This document shows positions 34,522 to 43,785 of a stretch of 59,929 nucleotides of DNA, piece after piece (within the stretch, counting starts at the first letter, position 1; every line of letters starts with the position of its first letter). The translations under genes and the position numbers were made by a program. The notes beneath the pieces are model-generated. The model made no database searches, had not been told where the DNA came from, and saw nothing but the letters and a program-made list of their open reading frames with translations. The stretch is taken from NCBI GenBank assembly GCA_937920345.1, contig CALGVA010000027.1:1-59929 (forward strand), written 5' to 3'. Source of the DNA: an uncultured Lachnospiraceae bacterium (GTDB lineage: Bacteria > Bacillota > Clostridia > Lachnospirales > Lachnospiraceae).

Positions 34522-34579
34522 GGTATACATCCGTTTACCTGTTTGAGTCTATATTATGCCAAAGGTATACGATTGTCAA
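34522..34579 (-). promoter_or_regulatory. blaI promoter with candidate operator repeats
   Basis: On the minus strand TTGACA (34579-34574), 17 bases and TAATAT (34556-34551) form a strong promoter. The sequence GGTATAC occurs in the spacer (34564-34570) and again downstream of the -10 (34522-34528) in the same orientation, 42 bases apart, as would suit repressor binding by BlaI. Confidence 0.65.
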
Positions 34580-34643
34580 CCTTTTATTTGTGAGATTCGC
34601 TTTGCAGTCTCAAATAAGCAGGACAATTTCTTATATTATAAAA

Positions 34644-34669
34644 GGGAGACCCGAAATTCTGAGTCTCCC
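34644..34669 (-). terminator. terminator after the anchored hypothetical gene
   Basis: On the minus strand GGGAGAC, a 12-base loop, GTCTCCC and then TTTTAT follow within 35 bases of the stop of the gene at 34678. Confidence 0.7.
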
Positions 34670-34677
34670 CTCTGCCT

Positions 34678-35127
34678 TTAATTGATTTTATCTTTATATT
34701 TCTCGTATAAATCCTGCAGCTTATCTATATCCTCTTCGGATACGCTGTTTTGCAGGTATTCCTCCACCTGCGCGATAGACTCGCTGTTAATGCCGTCACC
34801 TACAATATCCATGACATCGGATATCGTATCGCTGTCGGCATACTTCTCGATCATCGCCGTGGCAGCCTGCTTATCTGATTCATCCATGTTCTCGACAATT
34901 TCTTTCGCTTTGGCTGCTGCCTGCGGGTCGCCCGTGCTTTCCAGCGCCTTCCGGAATGTCTGCTCCATAACCTGTTCGGTTACCTTCTCAGCCACCATGG
35001 ACCTGATCCCGCCCGCGAATGTATCGCGCACGATCCCGATGATAACAGCCACACACACTATGATCACAAGGCTTAAGAATATGATCATTCCCACGCCCTT
35101 CTTCTTTTTGGGTCTGCCTCTGCCCAT
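34678..35127 (-). CDS. membrane-anchored acidic hypothetical protein
   Basis: The 149-residue protein begins with a basic head (MGRGRPKKKKG) and one membrane helix (MIIFLSLVIIVCVAVIIGIV). An acidic helical domain follows (AKEIVENMDESDKQAATAMI, then a C-terminal EEDIDKLQDLYEKYKDKIN). No known family is recognised. A GGAGATGTC site precedes the ATG. A terminator follows, and ackA lies upstream on the same strand with an 86-base gap. Confidence 0.72.
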   Translation of the reverse strand: MGRGRPKKKKGVGMIIFLSLVIIVCVAVIIGIVRDTFAGGIRSMVAEKVTEQVMEQTFRKALESTGDPQAAAKAKEIVENMDESDKQAATAMIEKYADSDTISDVMDIVGDGINSESIAQVEEYLQNSVSEEDIDKLQDLYEKYKDKIN

Positions 35128-35213
35128 AATATGACATCTCCTTTATGCTCTCTGCATGTCACAGTCCGGCATTCTGCTGCGCTGTAACGCCTGCATTCCG
35201 TCCGTGCCGCTTT

Positions 35214-36413
35214 CTATGCGTCCGCCAGACGAACAGTCTCTCTCGCAATGGCAAGCTCTTCGTTCGTCGGAACCACCATCACAGCCACTTTAGCGTCTTT
35301 ATCAGAAAGGATCACCTCTTCGCCGCGCAGTTTATTCTTCTCCGCATCAATATTTGCCCCGAGGAACCCGAGATATTCTCCGATCTGCGCCCGCACCTCT
35401 GCATTGTTTTCTCCCACGCCTGCAGTGAATACGATCACATCCACGCCGTTCATTGCCGCCGCATATGCACCGATATATTTGGCTACGCGGTAAGCATATG
35501 TCTCAAGCGCTGTCTTCGCCGCCTCATTTCCCTTTGCCTTCGCCTCAGCCAGATCCCTGAAGTCGCTGGAAACACCGTCTGACAAGCCCAGAACACCGGA
35601 TTTCTTATTGCAGATATCAATCACCTGCGCCGCGCTGATTCCTTCTTTTTCCGCAATAAAAGTGATGATCGCCGGGTCTAAATCCCCTGAGCGGGTGCCC
35701 ATGATCAGTCCCTCCAACGGCGTCAGCCCCATGGAAGTATCCACAGACTCTCCATATTTTACGGCAGACACCGAAGCGCCGTTGCCAAGATGACATACGA
35801 TGATTTTCAAGTCCCTGATATCTTTTCCCAGAATTTCTGCGGCACGCTTCGACACGAAATCATGGCTCGTGCCGTGGAATCCGTAGCGGCGCACTTTATA
35901 CTTCTCGTAATAGGATAACGGCAGACCGTACAGATATGCTTTCTTCGGCATAGTCTGGTGAAACGCCGTGTCAAATACGCCGACCATCGGCACGTCCGGC
36001 ATAATCTCCTTGCAGGAGTTGATTCCGATCAGATTCGCCGGATTATGCAGCGGCGCCAGATCGTTACACTGCTCGATCGCCGCCAGCACCTCATCATTTA
36101 ACACAACAGAGGTGGCAAACTTCTCCCCGCCGTGTACGATACGGTGTCCCACCGCATCGATCTCATCAAGAGACTGAATCACACCCACCTGTGCATCCGT
36201 CAGCTTCTCAATCACAAGCTTCACTGCCGCCGTATGATCCGGCATAGGCGCTTCCGTCCGCACCTTCTCGCCGCCCGCCGGCTGATGCACAATGGCGCTG
36301 CCGTCGATTCCGATTCTCTCACATAAACCCTTTGCCAGTACTTCTTCAGATTCGCTGTTGATCAACTGATACTTCAGCGAAGAAGAACCACAGTTAATAA
36401 CCAGTACATTCAT
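35214..36413 (-). CDS. ackA: acetate kinase
   Basis: The 399-residue protein carries the ASKHA signatures of acetate kinase: MNVLVINCGSSSLKYQL at the N-terminus, HRIVHGGEKF, RRYGFHGTSHDFVS, and the ATP-binding VCHLGNGASV and FTAGVGENN. It makes ATP from acetyl phosphate at the end of fermentation. The usual partner pta is not in the window. It begins only 23 bases after proS, so the two may share a T-box-controlled transcript. Confidence 0.96.
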   Translation of the reverse strand: MNVLVINCGSSSLKYQLINSESEEVLAKGLCERIGIDGSAIVHQPAGGEKVRTEAPMPDHTAAVKLVIEKLTDAQVGVIQSLDEIDAVGHRIVHGGEKFATSVVLNDEVLAAIEQCNDLAPLHNPANLIGINSCKEIMPDVPMVGVFDTAFHQTMPKKAYLYGLPLSYYEKYKVRRYGFHGTSHDFVSKRAAEILGKDIRDLKIIVCHLGNGASVSAVKYGESVDTSMGLTPLEGLIMGTRSGDLDPAIITFIAEKEGISAAQVIDICNKKSGVLGLSDGVSSDFRDLAEAKAKGNEAAKTALETYAYRVAKYIGAYAAAMNGVDVIVFTAGVGENNAEVRAQIGEYLGFLGANIDAEKNKLRGEEVILSDKDAKVAVMVVPTNEELAIARETVRLADA

Positions 36414-36436
36414 TGCATAAACCTCCCCTGTCTTTT

Positions 36437-37867
36437 TTAATATGCCCTGCCCCAGTAAACCATCTTCTTCGCAGGCTTTCCGCAGCAGACGCAGACATCA
36501 CTGATATTCTCCTGCTCAAAGGGCATACAGCGGCTTGTCACGGCAAGCTCCTCCTTGATCTTATCCTCGCAGTCCTGTTCCCCGCACCACATAGCCTTGA
36601 CAAAACCGGATTGTTCTGTAAAAAGCTTACGGAACTCGTCCATATCCTTTGCTTCGTATGTGTGTGCGTCTCTGTGTGTTCTCGCCCGTTCCAGCATCTC
36701 TTTCTGCATCTGGTCAAGGATTTCTCCTGCTCTTACTTCCAGTTCGTCCAGAGAAACTTCGATCTTCTCCCGCGTATCGCGGCGGCAGATCACACACTTG
36801 CCTGCCTCGATATCCTTAGGCCCGATCTCCACACGGATCGGAATACCTCGCATCTCCTGCTCGGAAAACTTCCAGCCGGGGCTCTTGTCCGCATCGTCCA
36901 CTTTCACACGGAAATTGCTCAGTCTGTCTTTCAGTTCAAATGCCTTATCCAGCACCCCTTCCTTCTTCTGCTGAATAGGAATGATCATAATCTGCACAGG
37001 CGCGATTCTGGGCGGCAGTACCAGCCCGGAGTTATCGCCATGCACCATGATAACTGCACCGATCAGACGGGTCGTGGTTCCCCAGGATGTCTGATGTACA
37101 TGTTTTAACGTATTATCTTTATCCGTAAACTGAATCTCAAAAGCTTTGGCAAAACCGTCTCCGAAATTGTGGCTGGTTCCGGACTGTAACGCCTTACCGT
37201 CATGCATCAGCGCTTCGATAGTATAGGTTGCTATGGCTCCTGCAAATTTCTCTTTCTCCGTCTTGCGTCCCTTGATCACAGGAATCGCCAGTACCTGCTC
37301 ACAGAAATCCGCATACACATTGAGCATCTGGATCGTCCTCTCCTCCGCTTCCTGTGCCGTGGCATGGGCCGTGTGCCCCTCCTGCCATAAAAACTCACGG
37401 CTGCGGAGGAATGGTCTTGTCTCCTTCTCCCAGCGCACAACAGAGCACCACTGATTGCATAACTGGGGCAGATCACGGTAAGACTGTACCACATTTTTAT
37501 AATAATCACAGAAAAGCGTCTCGGAAGTAGGTCTGACACACAGCCGCTCCTGCAAGGGCTGCTGCCCGCCATGAGTCACCCACGCCACCTCCGGCGCAAA
37601 CCCTTCCACATGATCCTTCTCCTTATTCAGAAGGCTCTCAGGAATAAACATAGGCAGATATACATTCTGCACTCCCGTCGCTTTAAACATCGCGTCCATC
37701 TGCTGCTGGATCAACTCCCAGATCGCGTAGCCCGACGGTTTAAATACCATACACCCCTTAATGCTGGTGTAATCTAAAAGTTCTGCCTTCTTCACCACAT
37801 CGGTGTACCACTGCGCGAAATCGTCTTCCATGGAAGTGATCGCCTCTACCAGTTTCTTGTCAGCCAT
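36437..37867 (-). CDS. proS: prolyl-tRNA synthetase, archaeal/eukaryal-type (ProS3)
   Basis: From the ATG at 37867 (MADKKLVEAITS), after AAGGAGGAAAAGAAA, the enzyme has 476 residues. It has the class II motifs LCVRPTSETLF (motif 2 region), FLWQEGHTAHAT and GLVLPPRIAPVQ, the anticodon-binding domain and the C-terminal zinc-type domain with paired cysteines (CVCCGKPAK). The lack of a bacterial editing insertion marks the short ProS3 type. The leader contains a T-box, so uncharged tRNA-Pro should induce it. ackA follows 23 bases later. Confidence 0.95.
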   Translation of the reverse strand: MADKKLVEAITSMEDDFAQWYTDVVKKAELLDYTSIKGCMVFKPSGYAIWELIQQQMDAMFKATGVQNVYLPMFIPESLLNKEKDHVEGFAPEVAWVTHGGQQPLQERLCVRPTSETLFCDYYKNVVQSYRDLPQLCNQWCSVVRWEKETRPFLRSREFLWQEGHTAHATAQEAEERTIQMLNVYADFCEQVLAIPVIKGRKTEKEKFAGAIATYTIEALMHDGKALQSGTSHNFGDGFAKAFEIQFTDKDNTLKHVHQTSWGTTTRLIGAVIMVHGDNSGLVLPPRIAPVQIMIIPIQQKKEGVLDKAFELKDRLSNFRVKVDDADKSPGWKFSEQEMRGIPIRVEIGPKDIEAGKCVICRRDTREKIEVSLDELEVRAGEILDQMQKEMLERARTHRDAHTYEAKDMDEFRKLFTEQSGFVKAMWCGEQDCEDKIKEELAVTSRCMPFEQENISDVCVCCGKPAKKMVYWGRAY

Positions 37868-37889
37868 TTTCTTTTCCTCCTTACATAAA

Positions 37890-38180
37890 ATACAAAACCG
37901 CCAAAATTTCCACCCCGTAAGGGACCGAAATCTCGGCGGTACCACCCTGATTAACATACTTTTATATGCTCTCTTCTCATACCGTTATCGCCGGTGTTAC
38001 GCTGCGCTCTTCACGCAGGACTCCGAGGCCGGTTCCGAATGTTTCCCGTAAGAACCTCCCACCGCCGGTTCTCTCTCTGGCACGCTCTGCATCCGTACTA
38101 TTCTCTTCTTCGTCACGTCTGATGATATGGCAGCTTCTTCGGTTCCATTTATTTTCCGGACTCCGAAATCAGCTGCGTTT
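37890..38180 (-). promoter_or_regulatory. T-box leader of proS
   Basis: The transcript contains the T-box core AGGGTGGTACCGC (minus strand near 37946-37934), an overlapping terminator (ACCGCC-G-AGATTTC pairing with GAAAT-T-TT-GGCGGT) and a T-rich tail. The upstream 200 bases can form a long stem I and contain proline codons such as CCG in ACATTCGGAACCGGCC, but I cannot fix the specifier with certainty. Confidence 0.88.
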
Positions 38181-38186
38181 TTATTC

Positions 38187-38215
38187 ATTCTAGCCGCATT
38201 GCCGTGTTTTGTCAA
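38187..38215 (-). promoter_or_regulatory. promoter of the proS T-box transcript
   Basis: On the minus strand TTGACA (38215-38210), 17 bases and TAGAAT (38192-38187) stand just upstream of the T-box leader. Confidence 0.85.
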
Positions 38216-38230
38216 CCGCCAGCCTTGTCC

Positions 38231-39844
38231 CTATGCTCTATCCCTCAATATATACTCCCCGATCCCCATACAGATGAATACAAACGGCGTGCATAACACC
38301 TGCTGGTAGCAAAAGAAATTATAGCACATATACGACACGACCGCCGCCGCGATTCCTGCTGCGAGAACATTCCGCCTGTACGCACGCACAAGCCGTCCGA
38401 CAGACGTCACATAGGTTCCCAGATATGTCACCGCTCCGAAGATTCCGCTGTTAATAAGCATAGTCATCCATTCGTTATGAGCATTTGTCAACTGCTTCGC
38501 GCCCCATAACAGTTCCGCTTCCTCACCGTAATATGTTACGACATAACTGTGGAAACAGTCTGGCCCCACCCCGAACAGCTTATGTACCGGCTTTGCTTCC
38601 GCATATAACTTTGCACCAAAACGCCATATCCTGCCCCTGCCGTTACCCCATGTGTCATTCCAGTTAAAATAAGAGATTCCTGCCAGCTTTTCTGCAATGG
38701 TCCGCGGCAGCAGCCCCCGCGACTGCAGAAAGATCATAAGTGCTGCGACCAGAACCGCCGACACCGCCATAACGGAAACCATTCTCCCTGCCCGTTTCAT
38801 CAGATCTGCCGGATATTGACGTCCCCCGCCGCGCGCTCCCATGACAAATAATAAGACCGCCGCCGCAAGGCACAGGAACAGTAAGATCCATGTCATCCCG
38901 GAATCCCACATTAACCGTGTCACGAAATCCGCCTGCAGCTCCGGATTCGGCCGAAGCCGCACCAGATACCCCATGGCCTTACCCGAAATGAAGAAAAGTG
39001 TAAGCGCTCCCATATACCGGCACAGCTTCTCCCGCTCTCCCGCGGCCGTCACAAACAGCACGATCATCGCGCCTGCCAGCCCGATGTATGCACTGTCGCT
39101 GTTCTGGGTCACCAGCGTACAGAACCCCAGCACGGTAAACACTCCGCCTGCAATCCGCCACCGCACATTAGCAGTATGTACAAATACACCGATCCCGACA
39201 GGCAATGTCACTGCCAGAAAACTTCCATACCACGATGCCTGCCCCAGCGTGGACAGAAATTGCGCTTTCTGCGCATAGGACAGTCCGTCATAGAACCCGA
39301 TGGGATCAAACAACAGCCGGTGCAGGATTCCGATCCCGTAAACGACGCCTGCCGACACGCACAGCACGGTCAGAATCGCACGATAATACCTGCCGAACCG
39401 GGACAGCATCAGATAGAGCATCACAAAACTGACCTGCGCAAATAATCCCATGTTCCAGCCTTTATATCCCCACAGAATACTCTCCCAATCATTTCGCCAG
39501 AAACCGCCGGAGAATACGGATATCCCTGAGAATATCAGATATGCCAGCACAAATCCGTCTGTGACAGACACCCGCGGTCTCCTGTGCTCTATCACCCGGA
39601 AGACCAGATACGGTGCCAGCGCCGCAAGCAGCACGATACCGCCTCTTAGCATGACCGCCTTATATGCCGCAAATTTGGCATTACCAATCCCGTGATAGCC
39701 GTCCTTCGCATAGAAAGGCACCGCCACGCACAGGATGAGCAATATGATCGCCAGCAGATATTCTATGATCTGTTCTGTGATCTGTACGCCGCTGCCTGCA
39801 ACGCGGTTATTCTTTTGGTCTGATTTTACGATCCTGTTGCTCAT
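38231..39844 (-). CDS. O-antigen-ligase-like (Wzy_C) membrane protein 1
   Basis: The 537-residue protein has about a dozen membrane helices and the Wzy_C/O-antigen ligase features. There is a polar loop with WGNGRGRIWRFG and GVGPDCFHSYV, then the conserved histidine in LTNAHNEWMTMLINSG. Such enzymes transfer or polymerise lipid-linked glycans outside the membrane. In a Gram-positive cell the likely product is an exopolysaccharide or wall glycan, but no glycosyltransferase genes are linked. The next gene upstream encodes a paralogue, so the pair arose by tandem duplication. Confidence 0.82.
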   Translation of the reverse strand: MSNRIVKSDQKNNRVAGSGVQITEQIIEYLLAIILLILCVAVPFYAKDGYHGIGNAKFAAYKAVMLRGGIVLLAALAPYLVFRVIEHRRPRVSVTDGFVLAYLIFSGISVFSGGFWRNDWESILWGYKGWNMGLFAQVSFVMLYLMLSRFGRYYRAILTVLCVSAGVVYGIGILHRLLFDPIGFYDGLSYAQKAQFLSTLGQASWYGSFLAVTLPVGIGVFVHTANVRWRIAGGVFTVLGFCTLVTQNSDSAYIGLAGAMIVLFVTAAGEREKLCRYMGALTLFFISGKAMGYLVRLRPNPELQADFVTRLMWDSGMTWILLFLCLAAAVLLFVMGARGGGRQYPADLMKRAGRMVSVMAVSAVLVAALMIFLQSRGLLPRTIAEKLAGISYFNWNDTWGNGRGRIWRFGAKLYAEAKPVHKLFGVGPDCFHSYVVTYYGEEAELLWGAKQLTNAHNEWMTMLINSGIFGAVTYLGTYVTSVGRLVRAYRRNVLAAGIAAAVVSYMCYNFFCYQQVLCTPFVFICMGIGEYILRDRA

Positions 39845-39900
39845 GACTTACTTTTCCCGTATTATGTGTATTTTCTTCTTCCGCATGCATGATCATGCTT

Positions 39901-41616
39901 CTATAATAGCACTCCCTGATTCCCGTCACACTTCCCGGCGCTCCGGCAGAACCGCTCCCCGATCCCCAACACGATAAAGATGTACGGCGTATTGAGAACC
40001 TGCTGAAAACTCACCATGCCATGCACGGTATATGCCAGTATACCGACCGCACAGACATACAGAACCGGTCTTGTGTCCGCCCTGCGCAGACACCGCAGAA
40101 ATGCACTGAAAAAGATTCCCGCATAGCACAGGAAACCGAGCGCTCCCACATTGACAAGCTGTGTAAGCAGCTCATTGTGCGTATTGGTCAGCCGCTGATT
40201 GGTAAAGCGGTCCGCCAGCTTCTGCGCCAGTTCCGGCACATCATACACATAGTCCGCGAAGCAGTCCGATCCCGTGCCCACAAGCTTATGTACAGGGTCC
40301 ATCCTCCGATAGGCATCCATACCGCAGTTCCAGGCCGCGCCCCTGCCGTTTCCCCAGTCTTCATTGAAAACGATCCCCTTATGATTGACCGCCTCTGCCA
40401 TTGCTGTGTCTGACACAGGCTCCGTCTCCTCCTGAATCTGCAGGATGCCGCTGCGCAGCAACAGATAAACGGTCACAATACATAGCAATACCACACATAT
40501 ACCTGCCCAGCATTGTTTTCCATATGTTTTATTACGAACAGGTACATGTCTATCCAGCATTCGGAACAATACATAACACAGTGTCAGAACCCCCAGTCCC
40601 CACAGTGGGGCATTGCTGTCAAGGAGAAGCGTCGTCATACGCGACCCGCCGTCTCCGGTCCCAAGTCCGTAATTATAATGAAGTCCCGGCATATACCGCA
40701 GGATTCTTCCCGCCTGACAGACCGCCGCGAATATCATACACAGCTCCAGATAACGGTACAGTTTCGCACGGTTTCCAAGTGACATCAGAAACAGTCCGGC
40801 ACACAGAACTCCGAAAACCAGATACGCGCTGCTGCTGCCCTGTGTCACGCCGGCAAGCATAGCAATTGCACTGTATATGCCTGTCAGCAGGCGGCTCCGT
40901 CTGCTGTCACTGCACCAGTACCATGCGATCCCGACAGATGCCGCCACAGACCAGTAACCGCAGAACCAGTTAATATTGCCGAGCGTAGAGATAAACGTAT
41001 CCGTCTGGCCTTCCATCGCAATCGGATAGACCGAGTAACGGTTACAGATCCCCAGCAGAAAAACCACCGCCGATGCTCCCAGCCATACACCAATCCAGCC
41101 GATGTTTTGATGAAAATAGCGGGAGAAGAAGAAATAAACCAGCACAAATGTCATCTGTGTGACGACGCCCATATGCCATCCCTCCGCACCCCATAGCGCA
41201 TCCTCCTTATAGGCGGAATTAAGATACGACAGCATCACCACAACAAAATACCCGTATGCAAACCAGTCCGTAACAGACATCTGCCGGTAATGACCAGTCA
41301 GCCAGCCGCTGTGCCGGCAGCAAAGCGCTGTTAACAGAATAACCGCCGCCATCACCACAATCGTCGCCAGACTGACATTCCGGAAAAACTCATATTTCAC
41401 GTCGCCGATCAGCAGATAACCGCCCGGCGCATAGAGTGGGTATATGACTGCCATCACAAGAAAATATGCCATCATAATGCCCTGACAGATATCTGTATGC
41501 CAATCGTCCGCCCTTGTATCCGTTTCCGGTTTCATCTGTTCAGAAAGTTCCTGTGCATCGCTTGTGACATCTTTTTTTCTCTTCTCTTTTTTCCAGTTCT
41601 GTTCTCTTTTTTCCAA
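39901..41616 (-). CDS. O-antigen-ligase-like (Wzy_C) membrane protein 2
   Basis: The 571-residue protein is a paralogue of the preceding entry. It has a Lys/Arg-rich cytoplasmic head, similar helix spacing, DWGNGRGAAWNCG, GTGSDCFADYV and LTNTHNELLTQLVNVG. The two match position by position around the catalytic loop but differ widely elsewhere. Both end in a helix reading GIGE. They may act on different glycans or as a pair. The gap to gene 1 is 56 bases with no terminator, so they are probably cotranscribed. Confidence 0.82.
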   Translation of the reverse strand: MEKREQNWKKEKRKKDVTSDAQELSEQMKPETDTRADDWHTDICQGIMMAYFLVMAVIYPLYAPGGYLLIGDVKYEFFRNVSLATIVVMAAVILLTALCCRHSGWLTGHYRQMSVTDWFAYGYFVVVMLSYLNSAYKEDALWGAEGWHMGVVTQMTFVLVYFFFSRYFHQNIGWIGVWLGASAVVFLLGICNRYSVYPIAMEGQTDTFISTLGNINWFCGYWSVAASVGIAWYWCSDSRRSRLLTGIYSAIAMLAGVTQGSSSAYLVFGVLCAGLFLMSLGNRAKLYRYLELCMIFAAVCQAGRILRYMPGLHYNYGLGTGDGGSRMTTLLLDSNAPLWGLGVLTLCYVLFRMLDRHVPVRNKTYGKQCWAGICVVLLCIVTVYLLLRSGILQIQEETEPVSDTAMAEAVNHKGIVFNEDWGNGRGAAWNCGMDAYRRMDPVHKLVGTGSDCFADYVYDVPELAQKLADRFTNQRLTNTHNELLTQLVNVGALGFLCYAGIFFSAFLRCLRRADTRPVLYVCAVGILAYTVHGMVSFQQVLNTPYIFIVLGIGERFCRSAGKCDGNQGVLL

Positions 41617-41692
41617 GGCTTCCGCTCACATCTCTTCTCTGCCATTGTTCTGCACAAGCGTTCACAGACGCTTCGCCTGATCTGCTTCCTCT

Positions 41693-42769
41693 TCAATCAT
41701 AATCGAAGGATTTCTTTTCGTCAAACGCTCTCTGCTTTGCATTCATGACTTTCCAGATCTCCACGATGACGATAAGCGCCAGCGGTCCTTTGATGATGCC
41801 GCCGACGCCGAACAGCCTTATGCCCGCATAAACAGCCAGCAGCATAAAGACAGGCGCCACACCGATCTGTCTGCCGATCAACTTAGGCTCCAGCAGTTCT
41901 CTGGTCAGAATGCATACCCCGTACAGAACCAGACATACCGCCATCCGCCCGTACTGCCCGTTTATGAGCTGCCAGACAGACAACGGCACTAATACGATGC
42001 CTGTCCCGATAAAGGGCAGCACATCCAGCACGCCTGCCAGAATGCCGAACATAATTCCTCCTGCCACCCCCGCCAGACTCAGCACGATACCGCACAACAC
42101 ACTGATAGTCAGCAGGATCACGCCCTGCGCTTTGATAAACGTGATAATATAGGACAGAACGCCTTCAACTACCGCCCAGACCATCTGCAGTTCCTCCGAT
42201 TTCTTCAATGTCTGAACAATACCTGCGTATTCCTTTTCTAATAAGAACGCGGCTATGCATGCGATAGCCAGAAAACCAATTGCCGAGAAAATTCCTTTAA
42301 AGCAGTTATAAGAGGAAGACAGGATCTGCGGTACTACCTGTATCTGCACATTCTCTATGATAACCGTCATCTGCTCGATCACAAACTGTTCGATCTGCTG
42401 TCCGTCCCAGCCGAATCTGCCATCCAGCCCGCAGCAGCATTGATGAAAAAAGAGCTGGAATTTCTCTCCAAGTTCCGTACAGAATGCCGGAAATCCCTCA
42501 AGCTGTCTGCCGCCCAGTATGATGACTGCCCACAGGATTCCCATCAGCAGCAGAATCAACGGCAGAATCATCCCGACTGCCAGGAATTTCTTCCTGACCG
42601 GAATCCGCCGCTGTATCCTCTGCAGACGCGGATAGCACAGGGTAATCAGCAGAAAAGCAAATACAAAAGGCGCGATCAGCGTAAAAATATATCGGAAGAA
42701 GAACCAGACTCCTACCAGAATGAAACATATTTTGACCAGCTTATGATTCAGGAACATATTCAGATTCAT
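41693..42769 (-). CDS. AI-2E-family membrane protein
   Basis: The 358-residue protein has the AI-2E (UPF0118) layout of about eight membrane helices. A soluble region follows the second pair, and the C-terminal part has the conserved GILAGVLDVLPFIGTG and EPKLIGRQIGVAPVF. Members include sodium/proton antiporters, the sporulation protein YtvI and proteins once named as autoinducer-2 exporters. The substrate cannot be inferred here. It stands alone on the minus strand, 76 bases before the O-antigen-ligase-like pair. Confidence 0.88.
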   Translation of the reverse strand: MNLNMFLNHKLVKICFILVGVWFFFRYIFTLIAPFVFAFLLITLCYPRLQRIQRRIPVRKKFLAVGMILPLILLLMGILWAVIILGGRQLEGFPAFCTELGEKFQLFFHQCCCGLDGRFGWDGQQIEQFVIEQMTVIIENVQIQVVPQILSSSYNCFKGIFSAIGFLAIACIAAFLLEKEYAGIVQTLKKSEELQMVWAVVEGVLSYIITFIKAQGVILLTISVLCGIVLSLAGVAGGIMFGILAGVLDVLPFIGTGIVLVPLSVWQLINGQYGRMAVCLVLYGVCILTRELLEPKLIGRQIGVAPVFMLLAVYAGIRLFGVGGIIKGPLALIVIVEIWKVMNAKQRAFDEKKSFDYD

Positions 42770-42838
42770 TGCGTGCGCGTGCCTTTCTGTATTTTGAAAT
42801 ATCTCTGTAAAAAAATTTCCTGTACAATAAATTATAAA

Positions 42839-42867
42839 AGAAGCAGGAATACATATTCTCTGCTTCT
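42839..42867 (-). terminator. terminator after the pseudouridine synthase gene
   Basis: AGAAGCAG and CTGCTTCT pair around a 13-base loop; on the minus strand the stem is followed by TTTATAATTTATT. The gene ending at 42948 is upstream. Confidence 0.65.
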
Positions 42868-42947
42868 CTCTTTTCTTAACATCCTATTCTATTATGTCGT
42901 ATTTTCTATATGTTATGCGGCTATCAGGTGACCGCTATGCCGCCGCA

Positions 42948-43721
42948 TTACGCATAATACCGTATAAACTCCTGCATCTGGAAAATCTTTCCTTCCGGTC
43001 TGATCTTAAACTCCATCCGCCTGCCCGTCCGCGGGTGTGTAAAAGTCAGCCGTCCGGCACATAACGCAATTTCTTTGACATGCAGATGCTCCGACAGTCC
43101 CGCTGTCTGGCCATCGGCATATTTATAATCACCGAGCAGACTCATGCCGGCGCTGCTCATCTGCACCCGGATCTGATGATGTCTGCCGGTAAGCAGCCGG
43201 ATTCCTGCCAGCGCAACCCAACGCGAATCCCGCACTGCATAAGGCGCTTCCTTCTGTCCGGCCTCTGCTTTTGGACCGGCAAAACCAGATTCCGGTATTT
43301 TGTCGGTTAAAATTTCATATTCCAGCACGGCCTCCTTCGCGCCTTTTACCTCCGGCGGCACAATGCGGGATATATTTGTCCTGCCGTCTTTAACCAGATA
43401 ATCTGTCAGCACACCGCTTTTCTGTAATTCATTGCCGCAGACGACGGCATAATAATATTTCTCCACACGGTTTTGGGTCATCTGCCTGCTCAAGCCTGCC
43501 GCTGCCTGTTTATTGCGGGCAAATACCAGAATGCCCTCCACCGGCTGGTCAAGGCGGTGCACTACGCCCACATACGGATTCTTCTGCGTACGCGCCAGAT
43601 AATTCGTCACTTCGCTTACCATGTCAGCCTGACCGACTCTGGCGGTCTGCGTCGCGATGCCTGCGGGCTTATGGCATACAATGATATCCTGATCTTCATA
43701 GAGTATTCTTGCCTGATTCAT
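42948..43721 (-). CDS. RluA-family pseudouridine synthase
   Basis: The 257-residue protein has the RluA catalytic block VVHRLDQPVEGILVFARN with the essential aspartate in HRLD, plus GRHHQIRVQMS near the C-terminus. It lacks an N-terminal S4 domain, so it belongs to the shorter RluA/RluC-like group and its RNA target (rRNA or tRNA) is not defined. It lies downstream of a two-component system on the same strand and is followed by a terminator. Confidence 0.9.
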   Translation of the reverse strand: MNQARILYEDQDIIVCHKPAGIATQTARVGQADMVSEVTNYLARTQKNPYVGVVHRLDQPVEGILVFARNKQAAAGLSRQMTQNRVEKYYYAVVCGNELQKSGVLTDYLVKDGRTNISRIVPPEVKGAKEAVLEYEILTDKIPESGFAGPKAEAGQKEAPYAVRDSRWVALAGIRLLTGRHHQIRVQMSSAGMSLLGDYKYADGQTAGLSEHLHVKEIALCAGRLTFTHPRTGRRMEFKIRPEGKIFQMQEFIRYYA

Positions 43722-43785
43722 ATAGATGTTCCTGTCCCTCTGCGGGTTATGTCCTGCGAAGCCGCCTGTATTTCCTCTGCGGCGG

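Noticed and set aside
36437..37957. Longer ProS start at 37957
   Set aside because: The added 30 residues are read from the T-box terminator region; the ATG at 37867 has a strong ribosome binding site and matches the family start.
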